Shown here: positions 50,643-58,556 of the stretch, piece by piece
How positions within the stretch are numbered: position 1 is the stretch's first letter
How the letters are laid out: every line of letters begins with the position of its first letter
DNA from: Streptomyces sp. NBC_00775
GTDB lineage: Bacteria; Actinomycetota; Actinomycetes; Streptomycetales; Streptomycetaceae
Assembly (NCBI RefSeq): GCF_036347135.1
Contig: NZ_CP108938.1
Coordinates: 8,370,001-8,434,000, forward strand
Direction of reading: 5' to 3'
DNA: 64,000 nt
Translations under genes and position numbers: made by a program
The notes under the pieces: model-generated
Told to the model about the DNA's origin: nothing
What the model saw: only the letters and a program-made list of their open reading frames with translations
The model's database searches: none

Positions 50643-51161
50643 ATGAGCGTCGCAGAACCCCGCAGGATTATCCTCTTCCGGCATGCGAAAGCCGACTGGC
50701 CACAGGTGTCCGATCACGAGCGGCCGCTCGCCGACCGGGGCCGCAAGGACGCCGCCGTCGCCGGACGCAGGCTGGCCGACACCGGCATCCCCTTCGATCT
50801 GGCCCTCTGCTCCACCGCGGCCCGGACCCGCGAGACCTGGAAGCTCGCTGTCCACGAGCTCGCGCACCGGCCGAAAACGGTCTATGAGGAGCGGCTCTAC
50901 GAGGCCTCGCCCGGCGAGCTGATCGCCGTGCTCAACGAAACCCCCGACGACGCGCAGAACGTGGTGCTGATCGGCCACAACCCGGGCGTGCACGGCCTCG
51001 CGGAGATCCTGGCGGGCCAGGCCGAGGGCGACACCCGCACCCGGATGAACAGCCGCGATTTCCCCGCCGCCGCCTTCGCCGTACTCTCCTTCGACGGCTC
51101 CTGGAAATCCCTGGAGCCCGGAGTGGCCACCCTGGTCGACTACTGGGCGCCGACCGAGTAA
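50643..51161 (+). CDS. SixA-like histidine phosphatase
   Basis: A 172-residue protein of the phosphohistidine phosphatase branch of the RHG superfamily. Catalytic motif ILFRHAKADWP is at the N-terminus, and the second His is in VVLIGHNPGVHGL; ARTRETW carries the conserved Arg. Streptomyces homologues are annotated SixA-like, acting on phosphohistidine. ATG at 50643 follows GAAGCTGGGACGC. It converges with serB, sharing the terminator at 51175. Confidence 0.92.
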   Translation: MSVAEPRRIILFRHAKADWPQVSDHERPLADRGRKDAAVAGRRLADTGIPFDLALCSTAARTRETWKLAVHELAHRPKTVYEERLYEASPGELIAVLNETPDDAQNVVLIGHNPGVHGLAEILAGQAEGDTRTRMNSRDFPAAAFAVLSFDGSWKSLEPGVATLVDYWAPTE

Positions 51162-51174
51162 CCCACCTCTACAG

Positions 51175-51213
51175 GGACGGGGCCCGGCACCGAGAAGGTG
51201 CCGGGCCCCGTCC
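51175..51213. terminator. Bidirectional 17-bp terminator between sixA-like gene and serB
   Basis: A 17-bp arm (51175-51191) pairs perfectly with 51197-51213 around a 5-nt loop (GAGAA). It lies between two convergent stops (51161 and 51226). Confidence 0.92.
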
Positions 51214-51225
51214 ATGAACGTGAGC

Positions 51226-52437
51226 TCAGTGGTCGTCCAGGTGCATGTCCGCCGCCTCGACCTCTTCACGCGTGACGCCCAGCAGGTAGAGCACGGTGTC
51301 CAGGAACGGGAAGTTCACCGCGGTGTGCGCGGCCTCCCGCACCACCGGTTTGGCGTTGAACGCGACACCGAGCCCCGCCGCGTTGAGCATGTCGAGGTCA
51401 TTGGCACCGTCGCCGATCGCCACGGTCTGGGCGAGCGGCACCCCCGCCTCGGCGGCGAACCGGCGCAGCAGCCGCGCCTTGCCCGCGCGGTCCACGATCT
51501 CCCCGGTGACCCGGCCGGTCAGCTTCCCGTCGACGATCTCCAGCGTATTGGCCTGAGCGAAGTCGAGCCCGAGCCGTTCCTTGAGGTCATCGGTGACCTG
51601 CGTGAACCCACCCGAGACGACACCGACTTGGAAGCCGAGCCGCTTCAGCGTACGAATCAGCGTGCGCGCCCCCGGCGTAAGCCGCACTTCCTCCCGCACC
51701 TTGTTCACCACCGACGCGTCCAGCCCCTCAAGGAGCGCCACACGCGCGTGCAGCGACTGCTCGAAGTCCAGCTCCCCGCGCATCGCGGCCGCAGTCACCT
51801 CGGCGACCTCGGCCTCGCACCCGGCGTGCGCGGCGAAGAGCTCGATCACCTCGTCCTGGATGAGCGTCGAGTCCACATCCATCACCACGAGACGCTGGGC
51901 CCGCCGATGCAGCCCCGCCGCCACCACCGCGATGTCGACACCGAGTGCCGCGGCCTCGGTCACGAGCGCGGTGCGCAGCGTCTCGGTCTCCGTACCGGAC
52001 ACGGCGAACTCGACGGCCGTCACCGGGTACTTGGCGAGCCGGAAGATACGGTCGATGTTGCCGCCGGACTTCGTGATCCGCGCGGCGATCGCGGCCGTCG
52101 ACTCCGCGGTGAGCGGATGCCCGAGCACGGTGACGAGCGAACGCCCGACGCCGCGGGGCCGGTTGTCGCCGAGGCCGGAGATGATCTCGGCCTGCATCTT
52201 CATCGACTCCGCCCAGCTGTGGACGGTGGCCCGCAGATCACCCTCGACCCCGGCGGGCGGCTCGGTCACGAGCGCGCACAGCACCATCCGGCCACGGGTG
52301 ACGACCTGCTCGATGTCGACCACGTCGACGGAGTAGGCGGCGAGGGTGTCGAAGAGTCCGGCCGTGATGCCGGGCCGGTCCTTGCCGAAGATCTTGACGA
52401 GGAGAGTGGGGACGTCAGAGGTCTGCGTAGCGCTCAT
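51226..52437 (-). CDS. serB: Phosphoserine phosphatase SerB
   Basis: A 403-residue enzyme of the HAD superfamily that hydrolyses phosphoserine in the last step of serine synthesis. Two N-terminal ACT domains (KIFGKDRPGITAGLFDTL and SLVTVLGHPLTAESTAAIA) can bind serine. HAD motifs are VVMDVDSTLIQDEVIEL, VVSGGFTQV and GDGANDLDML. The ATG at 52437 follows GGGAGCACC. The long ACT extension makes it longer than E. coli SerB. Confidence 0.96.
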   Translation of the reverse strand: MSATQTSDVPTLLVKIFGKDRPGITAGLFDTLAAYSVDVVDIEQVVTRGRMVLCALVTEPPAGVEGDLRATVHSWAESMKMQAEIISGLGDNRPRGVGRSLVTVLGHPLTAESTAAIAARITKSGGNIDRIFRLAKYPVTAVEFAVSGTETETLRTALVTEAAALGVDIAVVAAGLHRRAQRLVVMDVDSTLIQDEVIELFAAHAGCEAEVAEVTAAAMRGELDFEQSLHARVALLEGLDASVVNKVREEVRLTPGARTLIRTLKRLGFQVGVVSGGFTQVTDDLKERLGLDFAQANTLEIVDGKLTGRVTGEIVDRAGKARLLRRFAAEAGVPLAQTVAIGDGANDLDMLNAAGLGVAFNAKPVVREAAHTAVNFPFLDTVLYLLGVTREEVEAADMHLDDH

Positions 52438-52638
52438 GGTGCTCCCACCGTATCCGGCACCCAGTGCCTTCCGCCCACGCGGTCCGCCTAGCGGACAGGG
52501 AACACTGGACGTCACCAAAGTGGCCCAAGCATGACCACGGGGCAACACCCCCGTCGCCCCTACCCGTCCCCTCCCCAGGGGCTCCGCCCCTTCGACCCCG
52601 GGGGTTGTGTGTCGACCGCGGGCCGGTGGGGGCTGGGC

Positions 52639-52658
52639 GCGCAGTTCCCCGCGCCCCT
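52639..52658. repeat. Dispersed Streptomyces intergenic element, copy 2
   Basis: The 20-base word GCGCAGTTCCCCGCGCCCCT recurs here exactly as at 12988-13007. In this copy the following bases are AAAAACACGCCCC, so the 8-bp hairpin of copy 1 is broken. It lies in the serB/streptophobe gap. Confidence 0.85.
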
Positions 52659-52782
52659 AAAAACACGCCCCCAGGAACCGTTCGCCGCACGGACCCGCAC
52701 CCACACCCGCACCCGGCGACGCACGACGGCCCCACCCACCCTCACCCGGCAGGTACGGCGGCGCGGTCGGCGACGTACGGAA

Positions 52783-52895
52783 GGGGCCGTGCCGGTACGT
52801 CCAGCCCGTCGCATACGGGGTTATGGGCAAGTTCATGCTGTGGCAGCAAGCAGTAATGCCCACCGGCGACGGGCTGGACGTACCGGCACGGCCCC
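52783..52895. repeat. 30-bp perfect inverted repeat flanking 53 bp
   Basis: The left arm (52783-52812, beginning GGGGCCGTGCCGG) and the right arm (52866-52895, ending CCGGCACGGCCCC) are exact reverse complements over 30 bp. The 53-bp centre contains smaller inverted repeats (TGGGCA/TGCCCA; TGCTG/CAGCA) and is richer in A and T than its surroundings. There is no coding frame, no obvious target duplication, and no T-run beside it. It lies 12 bp beyond the streptophobe stop. Confidence 0.9.
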
Positions 52896-52906
52896 GACCC
52901 ACCCAC

Positions 52907-54673
52907 TCATCGGCCCCGAGGCCCCCGCGGCGGAGGCGGAGGCCCCTCGTCCGGTGGAGGTGGAGGTGGAGGCGGAGGCGGCGTCGGTGGCCCAATCGGC
53001 CCAGCCACCGTCGGCGCGCCGTATATGTCGCGAGGCGACCGCGATGCCCCCGGCGGCCGCCCACCCTCCGGCTCCCGCAGCTCATCCGGCAGCCGCAGAT
53101 ACGGATTGGTGTCGGGGTTGGGCGGCCGGTACGAGCCCTGAGGGCGGTACGGCCCAGGCACAGACCCAGGTCCAGGCCCAGCCTCCCCGGCAGCCACCGG
53201 ATACTCGGCGCCAGGAGCCACCCCACCCGAGTCACCCAGTGCCAGCGGCACCGCCCGCCGCCCCGCGGCCCCACTCGCGTACGCCAGCAGCGCACCCCCG
53301 CCCCCCGCCCCGGCCCCCCACAGGGCGCCGAGCAGCAACGCCACCCCCAGACGTCCATGCAGCTCGATCCCCGCCCCGAACGCGTCGAACCCGAGCACCG
53401 ACAGCGAGGCGTCCGCGGACACCTCCGTCAACCACGCCAGCAGAGGCAGTGCCAGCGCCGTCACGACCCCGAGCCGAAGAGCGCAGCGCCCTGCGAAGCC
53501 GAGGGCACCCCCACCCCGTACATCTGGGGCACCCGGCGCTCCCACCAGACCCGCACCCGCCCCCCGTACAAATGGCGTACGCGCGGCGGCCAGCACGCCC
53601 GCGAACAGCATCATGATCGCGGTCGCGACCCCCAACAGCCACACACGCCCGTCGAGTTCGGCGAGCCGCCCCAGCGTGACGGGCCGGTCGGAATTGACGC
53701 TCAGCAACTTGTCCATGGGGTCGGGCAGCAGCTTGGCGAGCTCACCCGTGGCCTTGCCGTCCCAGGGCACGAACAGACCGATCGGGACACCGAGCCACAC
53801 CCCGTTCGGCGCCCCCAGCAGCGCCGCGCCCGCGATCCGTTTGGGATGGGCGTCCCCGATCGCCGCGTACGCCGCCGCCGCGAGCCCGGCCAGGACCGCC
53901 ACCAGCAACACCGTGACGAGCGCGGAGGCGGCCGGCCGTACCACCCGGTGCACGGCCTCCCAGCCGCGCGGCAGCGGCGTACGCCGGGAGGCCAGCAGGG
54001 CGATCACCAGGATCCCGGCGGCCCAGGCCGCGCCGCCGAGCAGCGTGGGCACGGTGTCGACGGTGAACCCCACGGCGGCCTTCGCGTTCACGAGGTCGCC
54101 GATCTTGTCGGGCAGCAGCCCCCCGAGGTCTCCCAGCCCACCGGGAAGCTTGTCCGTGATGTCACCGAGCCCGCCGCCGCCCGCGACCTTGTCGAGCCCG
54201 AGCTTGCTCCCGTCGATCGTGATGATGTCGTGACCGGCCCAGGCGAGCCCGCCGAGCGTGGCCACGAAGAGAACCACCACCGCGGCTGCACGCGCGAGGA
54301 GTTCGGACGCCGCGATCACAACTCCGGCCGCGCGCAAGGACCGTAAGAAGAACCACGACATCAGCAACGCGCCGACCAGCCCCACCCCCAGTGGCGTGAT
54401 CTGGATGGCGGTGCTCGCCTCCGCTCCTTTCAGGCCGAAGGCCGAAACATCGCCGGACGGCTTCACCGCACCATTGGCCCCAAGTGCCACCACCGCCGCG
54501 GTCATTGGGCCCAGCGAGCCCGCCGTGTCCGCCCCGAGCAGATGCAGGCCGAGCGCGGCCGTGCCCGCCATCCCGATCAACGCCCAGCTCACCGAGGCGA
54601 TCGCGGACAGCAGCACGTCCCCCCAGGGCACACTCCTGACACTCCCGCCGTGGTCCGCGGTCTCGATGCTCAT
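52907..54673 (-). CDS. Streptophobe family multi-pass membrane protein
   Basis: A 588-residue protein with about ten hydrophobic segments, Ala/Gly/Val-rich throughout, and no recognised catalytic motif. The family, present in Streptomyces, is known only by its extreme hydrophobicity. A large loop (LGDITDKLPGGLGDLGGLLPDKIGDL, about residues 175-200) has repeated Gly/Leu/Asp. The last ~90 residues are Pro-rich and contain an unbroken run of at least eight prolines, probably disordered. The ATG at 54673 is chosen for its context. It is divergent from the FHA-ABC gene. Function unknown. Confidence 0.85.
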   Translation of the reverse strand: MSIETADHGGSVRSVPWGDVLLSAIASVSWALIGMAGTAALGLHLLGADTAGSLGPMTAAVVALGANGAVKPSGDVSAFGLKGAEASTAIQITPLGVGLVGALLMSWFFLRSLRAAGVVIAASELLARAAAVVVLFVATLGGLAWAGHDIITIDGSKLGLDKVAGGGGLGDITDKLPGGLGDLGGLLPDKIGDLVNAKAAVGFTVDTVPTLLGGAAWAAGILVIALLASRRTPLPRGWEAVHRVVRPAASALVTVLLVAVLAGLAAAAYAAIGDAHPKRIAGAALLGAPNGVWLGVPIGLFVPWDGKATGELAKLLPDPMDKLLSVNSDRPVTLGRLAELDGRVWLLGVATAIMMLFAGVLAAARTPFVRGAGAGLVGAPGAPDVRGGGALGFAGRCALRLGVVTALALPLLAWLTEVSADASLSVLGFDAFGAGIELHGRLGVALLLGALWGAGAGGGGALLAYASGAAGRRAVPLALGDSGGVAPGAEYPVAAGEAGPGPGSVPGPYRPQGSYRPPNPDTNPYLRLPDELREPEGGRPPGASRSPRDIYGAPTVAGPIGPPTPPPPPPPPPPDEGPPPPPRGPRGR

Positions 54674-54903
54674 CGTCAGACCCCCCGATCCGCGCCCGCG
54701 GCGATCCACCGCGGATGTCCCCCTCGCGTGGGATTACCACTCTCCGGGCCGGTTTCAACCCCGTCAACGGAAACGGGCAACCCGCCCGTACGCATCCTTC
54801 ACAAGGCCCGACTTTCGGTCAGGGGGCTCCTACTGAAATAGTTCCCGACGATGTTCGACATCCCTAGACTCCCTGTGATGGGGGTAACTCGGGGGACTAC
54901 TCA

Positions 54904-57417
54904 GTGGGGCATGGAGTGCCGGAACTCGTACTGGAATTGAATGGACGGACCTGGACGCTCGATGCGTCCAGGCCATACACCCTCGGACGTGATCCGCAGG
55001 GGGACATCGTGCTCGACGACGCCAGGGTGTCCTGGCGTCACGCCACGATCAGCTGGGGCGGCCGCAGTTGGGTCATCGAGGACCACGGCAGCACCAACGG
55101 CACGTTCGTGCAGGGGCAGCGGATCCATCAGATGGAGATCGGCCCCGGCTCGGCTGTGCATCTGGGCAACGCGACCGACGGACCGCGCCTGAACCTGTCC
55201 GGCGCCGCGGCAGCGGTCGCGCAGCCCCAGCAGCAGCCGTTCGCGGCCCAGGGCGCGAGCCCCGGCTGGGCTCAGCAGCCGACGCCGCAGCAGCAGGCAC
55301 CGGAGCAGGGCTGGCAGCAGCCGCAACAGGCCGCGCAGATCCCGCAGCAGCAGGGACCCGGTGGTGGCGCGGGGGCGCCGCCGGTCTACGGCGACCGCAG
55401 CCCCACCACGTTCCACCAGTTCTCGCTCGGCCGCGTGATGCGCATCGGCCGTGCGCTGGAGAACGAGCTGGTCGTCTCCGACCTGCAAGTCTCGCGCCAC
55501 CACGCCGAGTTCCACGCGACGCCCGACGGCCGCTTCGAGATCCGCGACCTCGGCTCGCACAACGGCACGTACGTCAACGGTATGCCGATCGCCAAGGGCG
55601 GCTCCGCGCTGCTCGGCCCGAACGACATCGTCGGCGTCGGCCACTCGACGTTCCGCCTCGTCGGCGACCGCCTCGAGGAGTTCGTCGACACCGGTGAGGT
55701 CTCCTTCTCGGCCCGCCATCTGACGGTCACGGTCGACGGCGGCAAGCAGATCCTCAAGGACGTCTCCTTCGGCGTACCCGAGAAGTCGCTCGTCGCGGTC
55801 ATCGGCCCGTCCGGCTCCGGCAAGTCGACGCTCCTGAAGGCGCTCACGGGCTACCGCCCCGCCAACCAGGGTGACGTCCTCTACGACAACCGGAACCTGT
55901 ACAAGCAGTTCGCCGAGCTGCGTCAGCGCATCGGTCTGGTCCCGCAGGACGACATCCTGCACAAGGAACTGACCGTCAAGAAGGCCCTCAAGTACGCGGC
56001 CAAGCTGCGCTTCCCCGCGGACACCACGGGTGAGGAGCGCGAGGCCCGCATAGACGAGGTGCTGCGCGAGCTGAAGCTGGACATCCACAAGGAGAAGAAG
56101 GTCACCTCCCTCTCCGGTGGCCAGCGCAAGCGTGTCTCCGTGGCCCTGGAGCTGCTCACCAAGCCGTCGCTGATCTTCCTGGACGAGCCGACCTCCGGCC
56201 TCGACCCGGGCATGGACCGCGACGTCATGCAGCTGCTGCGCGGCCTCGCCGACGACGGCCGTACGGTCCTCGTCGTCACGCACTCGGTCGCCGAGCTGGC
56301 GATCTGCGACAAGCTCCTCGTGATGGCGCCCGGCGGCTCCGTCGCCTACTTCGGTCCGCCGGAGGAGGCGCTGAACTTCTTCGGCTACGAGACCTGGGCC
56401 GATGTCTTCTCCGCCTTCGAGAACTACCGCGACTACGACTGGGCGGGCCGCTGGAAGGGCTCGCAGCACTACCAGATGTACGCCGCGGACATCGACGCGG
56501 TGGCTCCGCAGTCGGCGAACGTGCCGTCGCAGCAGGCGATGAAGCCGCGCAAGCCGCAGGGCTGGGGTTCGCAGCTGGCCACTCTGATCAGCCGCTACAC
56601 CTCAGTGATCGTGTCCGACCGGGGCTTCCTCGGCCTGATGGTGATCCTGCCCGCCGTCCTTGGTGTCGTGAGCGTGCTGATCCCCGCCGACTTCGGCCTC
56701 GCCCTCGGCCCGCGGAACGGCAAGCCGCCGTTCTCGAACAGGGACGGCAGCACGATCCTGCTGATCCTCGCGGTGGGTGCCTGTTTCGCCGGCGCGGCCA
56801 ACTCGGTGCGTGAGCTGATCAAGGAACGGGTGATCTACGAACGGGAGCGGGCGACCGGCCTGTCCCGCTCGGCATACCTGATGTCCAAGGTCATCGTGCT
56901 CGGCGTGATCACGATCCTGCAGGGCGGCATCATCGGCGCCATCGGCCTGTTCTCGCTCGGCGCCGAGAAGCTGCCGGACGAGGGCCTGCTGCTGAAGAGC
57001 GCGCCCGCCCTCGAACTCACCCTGCCGATCATGGCGCTGGGCTTCACCTCGATGATGTTCGGCCTGGTCATCTCGTCCCTGGTGAAGACGGCCGAGAAGA
57101 CGATGCCGCTGCTGGTGATGTTCGCGATCGTCCAGGTCGTGTTCACCGGCTGCCTCTTCCAGCTCTACGACAAGGTCGGCGTCGAGCAGCTGGCCTGGCT
57201 GATGCCCTCGCGCTGGGCGGTCGCCGCGGCGGGTACGACGGCACAGCTGAACGTCCTGCTGCCCTGGCAGCCCGGCCAGCCGGGGGACCCGCTGTGGGAC
57301 CACGAGCTGAGCCAGTGGTTCGTCGACATGGGTGTGCTGATCGGCATCGGCGTGATCTGCGGCTTCGCGGTCGCGCGCCTGCTGCGCCGTCACGAGCCCG
57401 AGGTCATGCGCAAGTGA
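54904..57417 (+). CDS. ABC exporter with two FHA domains (Rv1747-like)
   Basis: An 837-residue fusion. Two FHA domains at the N-terminus (YTLGRDPQGDIVLDDARVSWRHA with STNGTFVQG; MRIGRALENELVVSDLQVSRHH with SHNGTYVNG) are separated by a Gln/Pro-rich linker. The ATPase has Walker A GPSGSGKST, LSGGQRKRVSVALELL and LIFLDEPTSGLDPG. The ABC-2 permease with six helices ends the protein. This is the order of M. tuberculosis Rv1747, where FHA binds phosphothreonine and links the pump to a Ser/Thr kinase. GTG at 54904 follows a GGGGG run. It sits divergent to the streptophobe gene. Confidence 0.95.
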   Translation: MGHGVPELVLELNGRTWTLDASRPYTLGRDPQGDIVLDDARVSWRHATISWGGRSWVIEDHGSTNGTFVQGQRIHQMEIGPGSAVHLGNATDGPRLNLSGAAAAVAQPQQQPFAAQGASPGWAQQPTPQQQAPEQGWQQPQQAAQIPQQQGPGGGAGAPPVYGDRSPTTFHQFSLGRVMRIGRALENELVVSDLQVSRHHAEFHATPDGRFEIRDLGSHNGTYVNGMPIAKGGSALLGPNDIVGVGHSTFRLVGDRLEEFVDTGEVSFSARHLTVTVDGGKQILKDVSFGVPEKSLVAVIGPSGSGKSTLLKALTGYRPANQGDVLYDNRNLYKQFAELRQRIGLVPQDDILHKELTVKKALKYAAKLRFPADTTGEEREARIDEVLRELKLDIHKEKKVTSLSGGQRKRVSVALELLTKPSLIFLDEPTSGLDPGMDRDVMQLLRGLADDGRTVLVVTHSVAELAICDKLLVMAPGGSVAYFGPPEEALNFFGYETWADVFSAFENYRDYDWAGRWKGSQHYQMYAADIDAVAPQSANVPSQQAMKPRKPQGWGSQLATLISRYTSVIVSDRGFLGLMVILPAVLGVVSVLIPADFGLALGPRNGKPPFSNRDGSTILLILAVGACFAGAANSVRELIKERVIYERERATGLSRSAYLMSKVIVLGVITILQGGIIGAIGLFSLGAEKLPDEGLLLKSAPALELTLPIMALGFTSMMFGLVISSLVKTAEKTMPLLVMFAIVQVVFTGCLFQLYDKVGVEQLAWLMPSRWAVAAAGTTAQLNVLLPWQPGQPGDPLWDHELSQWFVDMGVLIGIGVICGFAVARLLRRHEPEVMRK

Positions 57418-57442
57418 TCGCTCGCGCACGCCGGACATGACT

Positions 57443-57476
57443 GAAGGGCGGCACCCCAGGTGGGGTGCCGCCCTTC
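57443..57476. terminator. Bidirectional 15-bp terminator after the FHA-ABC gene
   Basis: GAAGGGCGGCACCCC (57443-57457) pairs perfectly with 57462-57476 around the 4-nt loop AGGT. It lies between convergent stops at 57417 and 57508. Confidence 0.92.
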
Positions 57477-57507
57477 GGCGTCTGTGTGGGAGCTCCGCGC
57501 TCGGCCC

Positions 57508-58257
57508 TCAGTACGCGCTGTTGACGTTGTCGATCGAGCCGTACTTGTCGGCCGCGTAGTTGGCGGCGGCCGTGATGTTGGCGACCGGGTCGTAGATGTT
57601 CATCGAGGTACCGGAGACGTGGTACGCGGTGAACGTCGGCTGGATGACCTGGAGCAGACCGATCGACGGGGTGCCGTTCTGGGCGTTGATGTCCCAGCCG
57701 TTGATGGCGTTCGGGTTGCCCGTGGACTCCCGCATGATGTTGCGGTACAGGCCGTTGTACGTACCCGGGATGCTGTTCTTCGCCATGATGTCGAGGGACT
57801 GGCGGATCCAGCCGTCGAGGTTGTTGGCGTACGTCTTCACGGCGACGGTCTGTACCGTGACGCGCTGCGCGGAGCGGCTCGCGGCCTGCGCCTTCGCGCG
57901 CTCCTCGGCGGCCTTCTTCTTCGCGGCGGCCTCGGCGTCGGCCTTCTTCTTCGCGGCTTCGTCAGCCGCCTTCTTCTTGGCGGCCGCCTCGGCGGCCTTC
58001 TTCGCCGCGATGGCCTGGTCCTTCAGAGCGGCGCCGGCCAGCTGGTCGGTGACGCTGGCCTTGACGTCCTTGATCGGCTGCTCGCTGTAGGCGACCTGAG
58101 CGGAGGAGGCGGCGTCGGTCGTCGTGGTCTGGGAGTTGCCCGGAACCACGGAGAACGCGAGGGCGGCGGCACCGAGGGCTGCGACACCGGCGATCGAAAG
58201 CTTGTGGGTCTTGGTCAGCTTGGGACTATGACCAGGAGTGTTGATGTTCTTGGACAT
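57508..58257 (-). CDS. Secreted SLT-domain (lytic transglycosylase-like) protein
   Basis: A 249-residue exported protein. The signal region is HKLSIAGVAALGAAALAFSVVPG. A long helical segment rich in Ala, Lys and Glu (about residues 75-125, with AAEAAAKKKAADEAAKKKA) may be a coiled coil spanning the wall. The C-terminal SLT domain has the catalytic Glu in MRESTGNPNAINGWDINAQNGTPSIGLLQVIQPTF. It should cleave peptidoglycan. ATG at 58257 follows GAGGTCCATCAGTC. The promoter and a 5' hairpin (58329-58400) precede it. Confidence 0.92.
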   Translation of the reverse strand: MSKNINTPGHSPKLTKTHKLSIAGVAALGAAALAFSVVPGNSQTTTTDAASSAQVAYSEQPIKDVKASVTDQLAGAALKDQAIAAKKAAEAAAKKKAADEAAKKKADAEAAAKKKAAEERAKAQAASRSAQRVTVQTVAVKTYANNLDGWIRQSLDIMAKNSIPGTYNGLYRNIMRESTGNPNAINGWDINAQNGTPSIGLLQVIQPTFTAYHVSGTSMNIYDPVANITAAANYAADKYGSIDNVNSAY

Positions 58258-58328
58258 GACTGATGGACCTCTTCGAATAGCGCGGAGGTCGCTCTCGGTC
58301 CGGCAGGGGACTGACTGTTTCCGGAACA

Positions 58329-58356
58329 AACGCCGCGGGGCGAAACCCGCGGCGTT
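58329..58356 (-). promoter_or_regulatory. 5' leader hairpin of the SLT gene
   Basis: An 11-bp perfect stem (58346-58356 with 58329-58339) with a 6-nt loop starts about 8 bases after the predicted transcription start. It would form at the extreme 5' end of the SLT mRNA, about 70 nt before the start codon. It could stabilise the RNA or, with the following TTGTTCC, attenuate transcription. No riboswitch aptamer is recognisable. Confidence 0.6.
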
Positions 58357-58370
58357 GAGCGACGGAGGCC

Positions 58371-58400
58371 ATTCTTAGCGGCCGCAAAATCGTGTGGCAA
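58371..58400 (-). promoter_or_regulatory. Sigma-70-type promoter of the SLT gene
   Basis: On the minus strand TTGCCA (58395-58400) and TAAGAAT (58371-58377) are separated by 17 bp, close to the vegetative consensus. The predicted start is near 58365, about 108 nt before the ATG. Confidence 0.7.
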
Positions 58401-58440
58401 AGGTGTGACCTACGAAGCCAGGTAGTGGACCCGGAAAGGG

Positions 58441-58471
58441 CAAAACGGGGCAGACTGTCACGTCTGCCCCG
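58441..58471 (-). terminator. Intrinsic terminator of the queA operon
   Basis: CGGGGCAGAC (58446-58455) pairs perfectly with GTCTGCCCCG (58462-58471). On the minus strand it is followed by TTTTG, so it ends the SDR-queA transcript 86 bp after the queA stop. Confidence 0.88.
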
Positions 58472-58556
58472 CTCACCCGGGCTCCCTTTATCTCCTATGC
58501 ACCTTCGTACGTGATCTGCGCCCTATGTGCGGGCTCACATCGGTCGTGTATCAGTC

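Larger units (their letters stand above)
52438..52906. other. 469-bp gap with dispersed element and long inverted repeat
   Basis: Between the serB start and the streptophobe stop I find no gene. The gap holds the second copy of the GCGCAGTTCCCCGCGCCCCT element (52639-52658), here without the second stem arm, and a 30-bp perfect inverted repeat at 52783-52895. The serB promoter should lie in the first ~100 bp. Confidence 0.7.

Noticed and set aside
58258..58556. A c-di-AMP (ydaO) riboswitch ahead of the SLT gene.
   Set aside because: The leader downstream of the promoter is only about 108 nt and lacks the conserved aptamer words; the upstream hairpin is the queA terminator.
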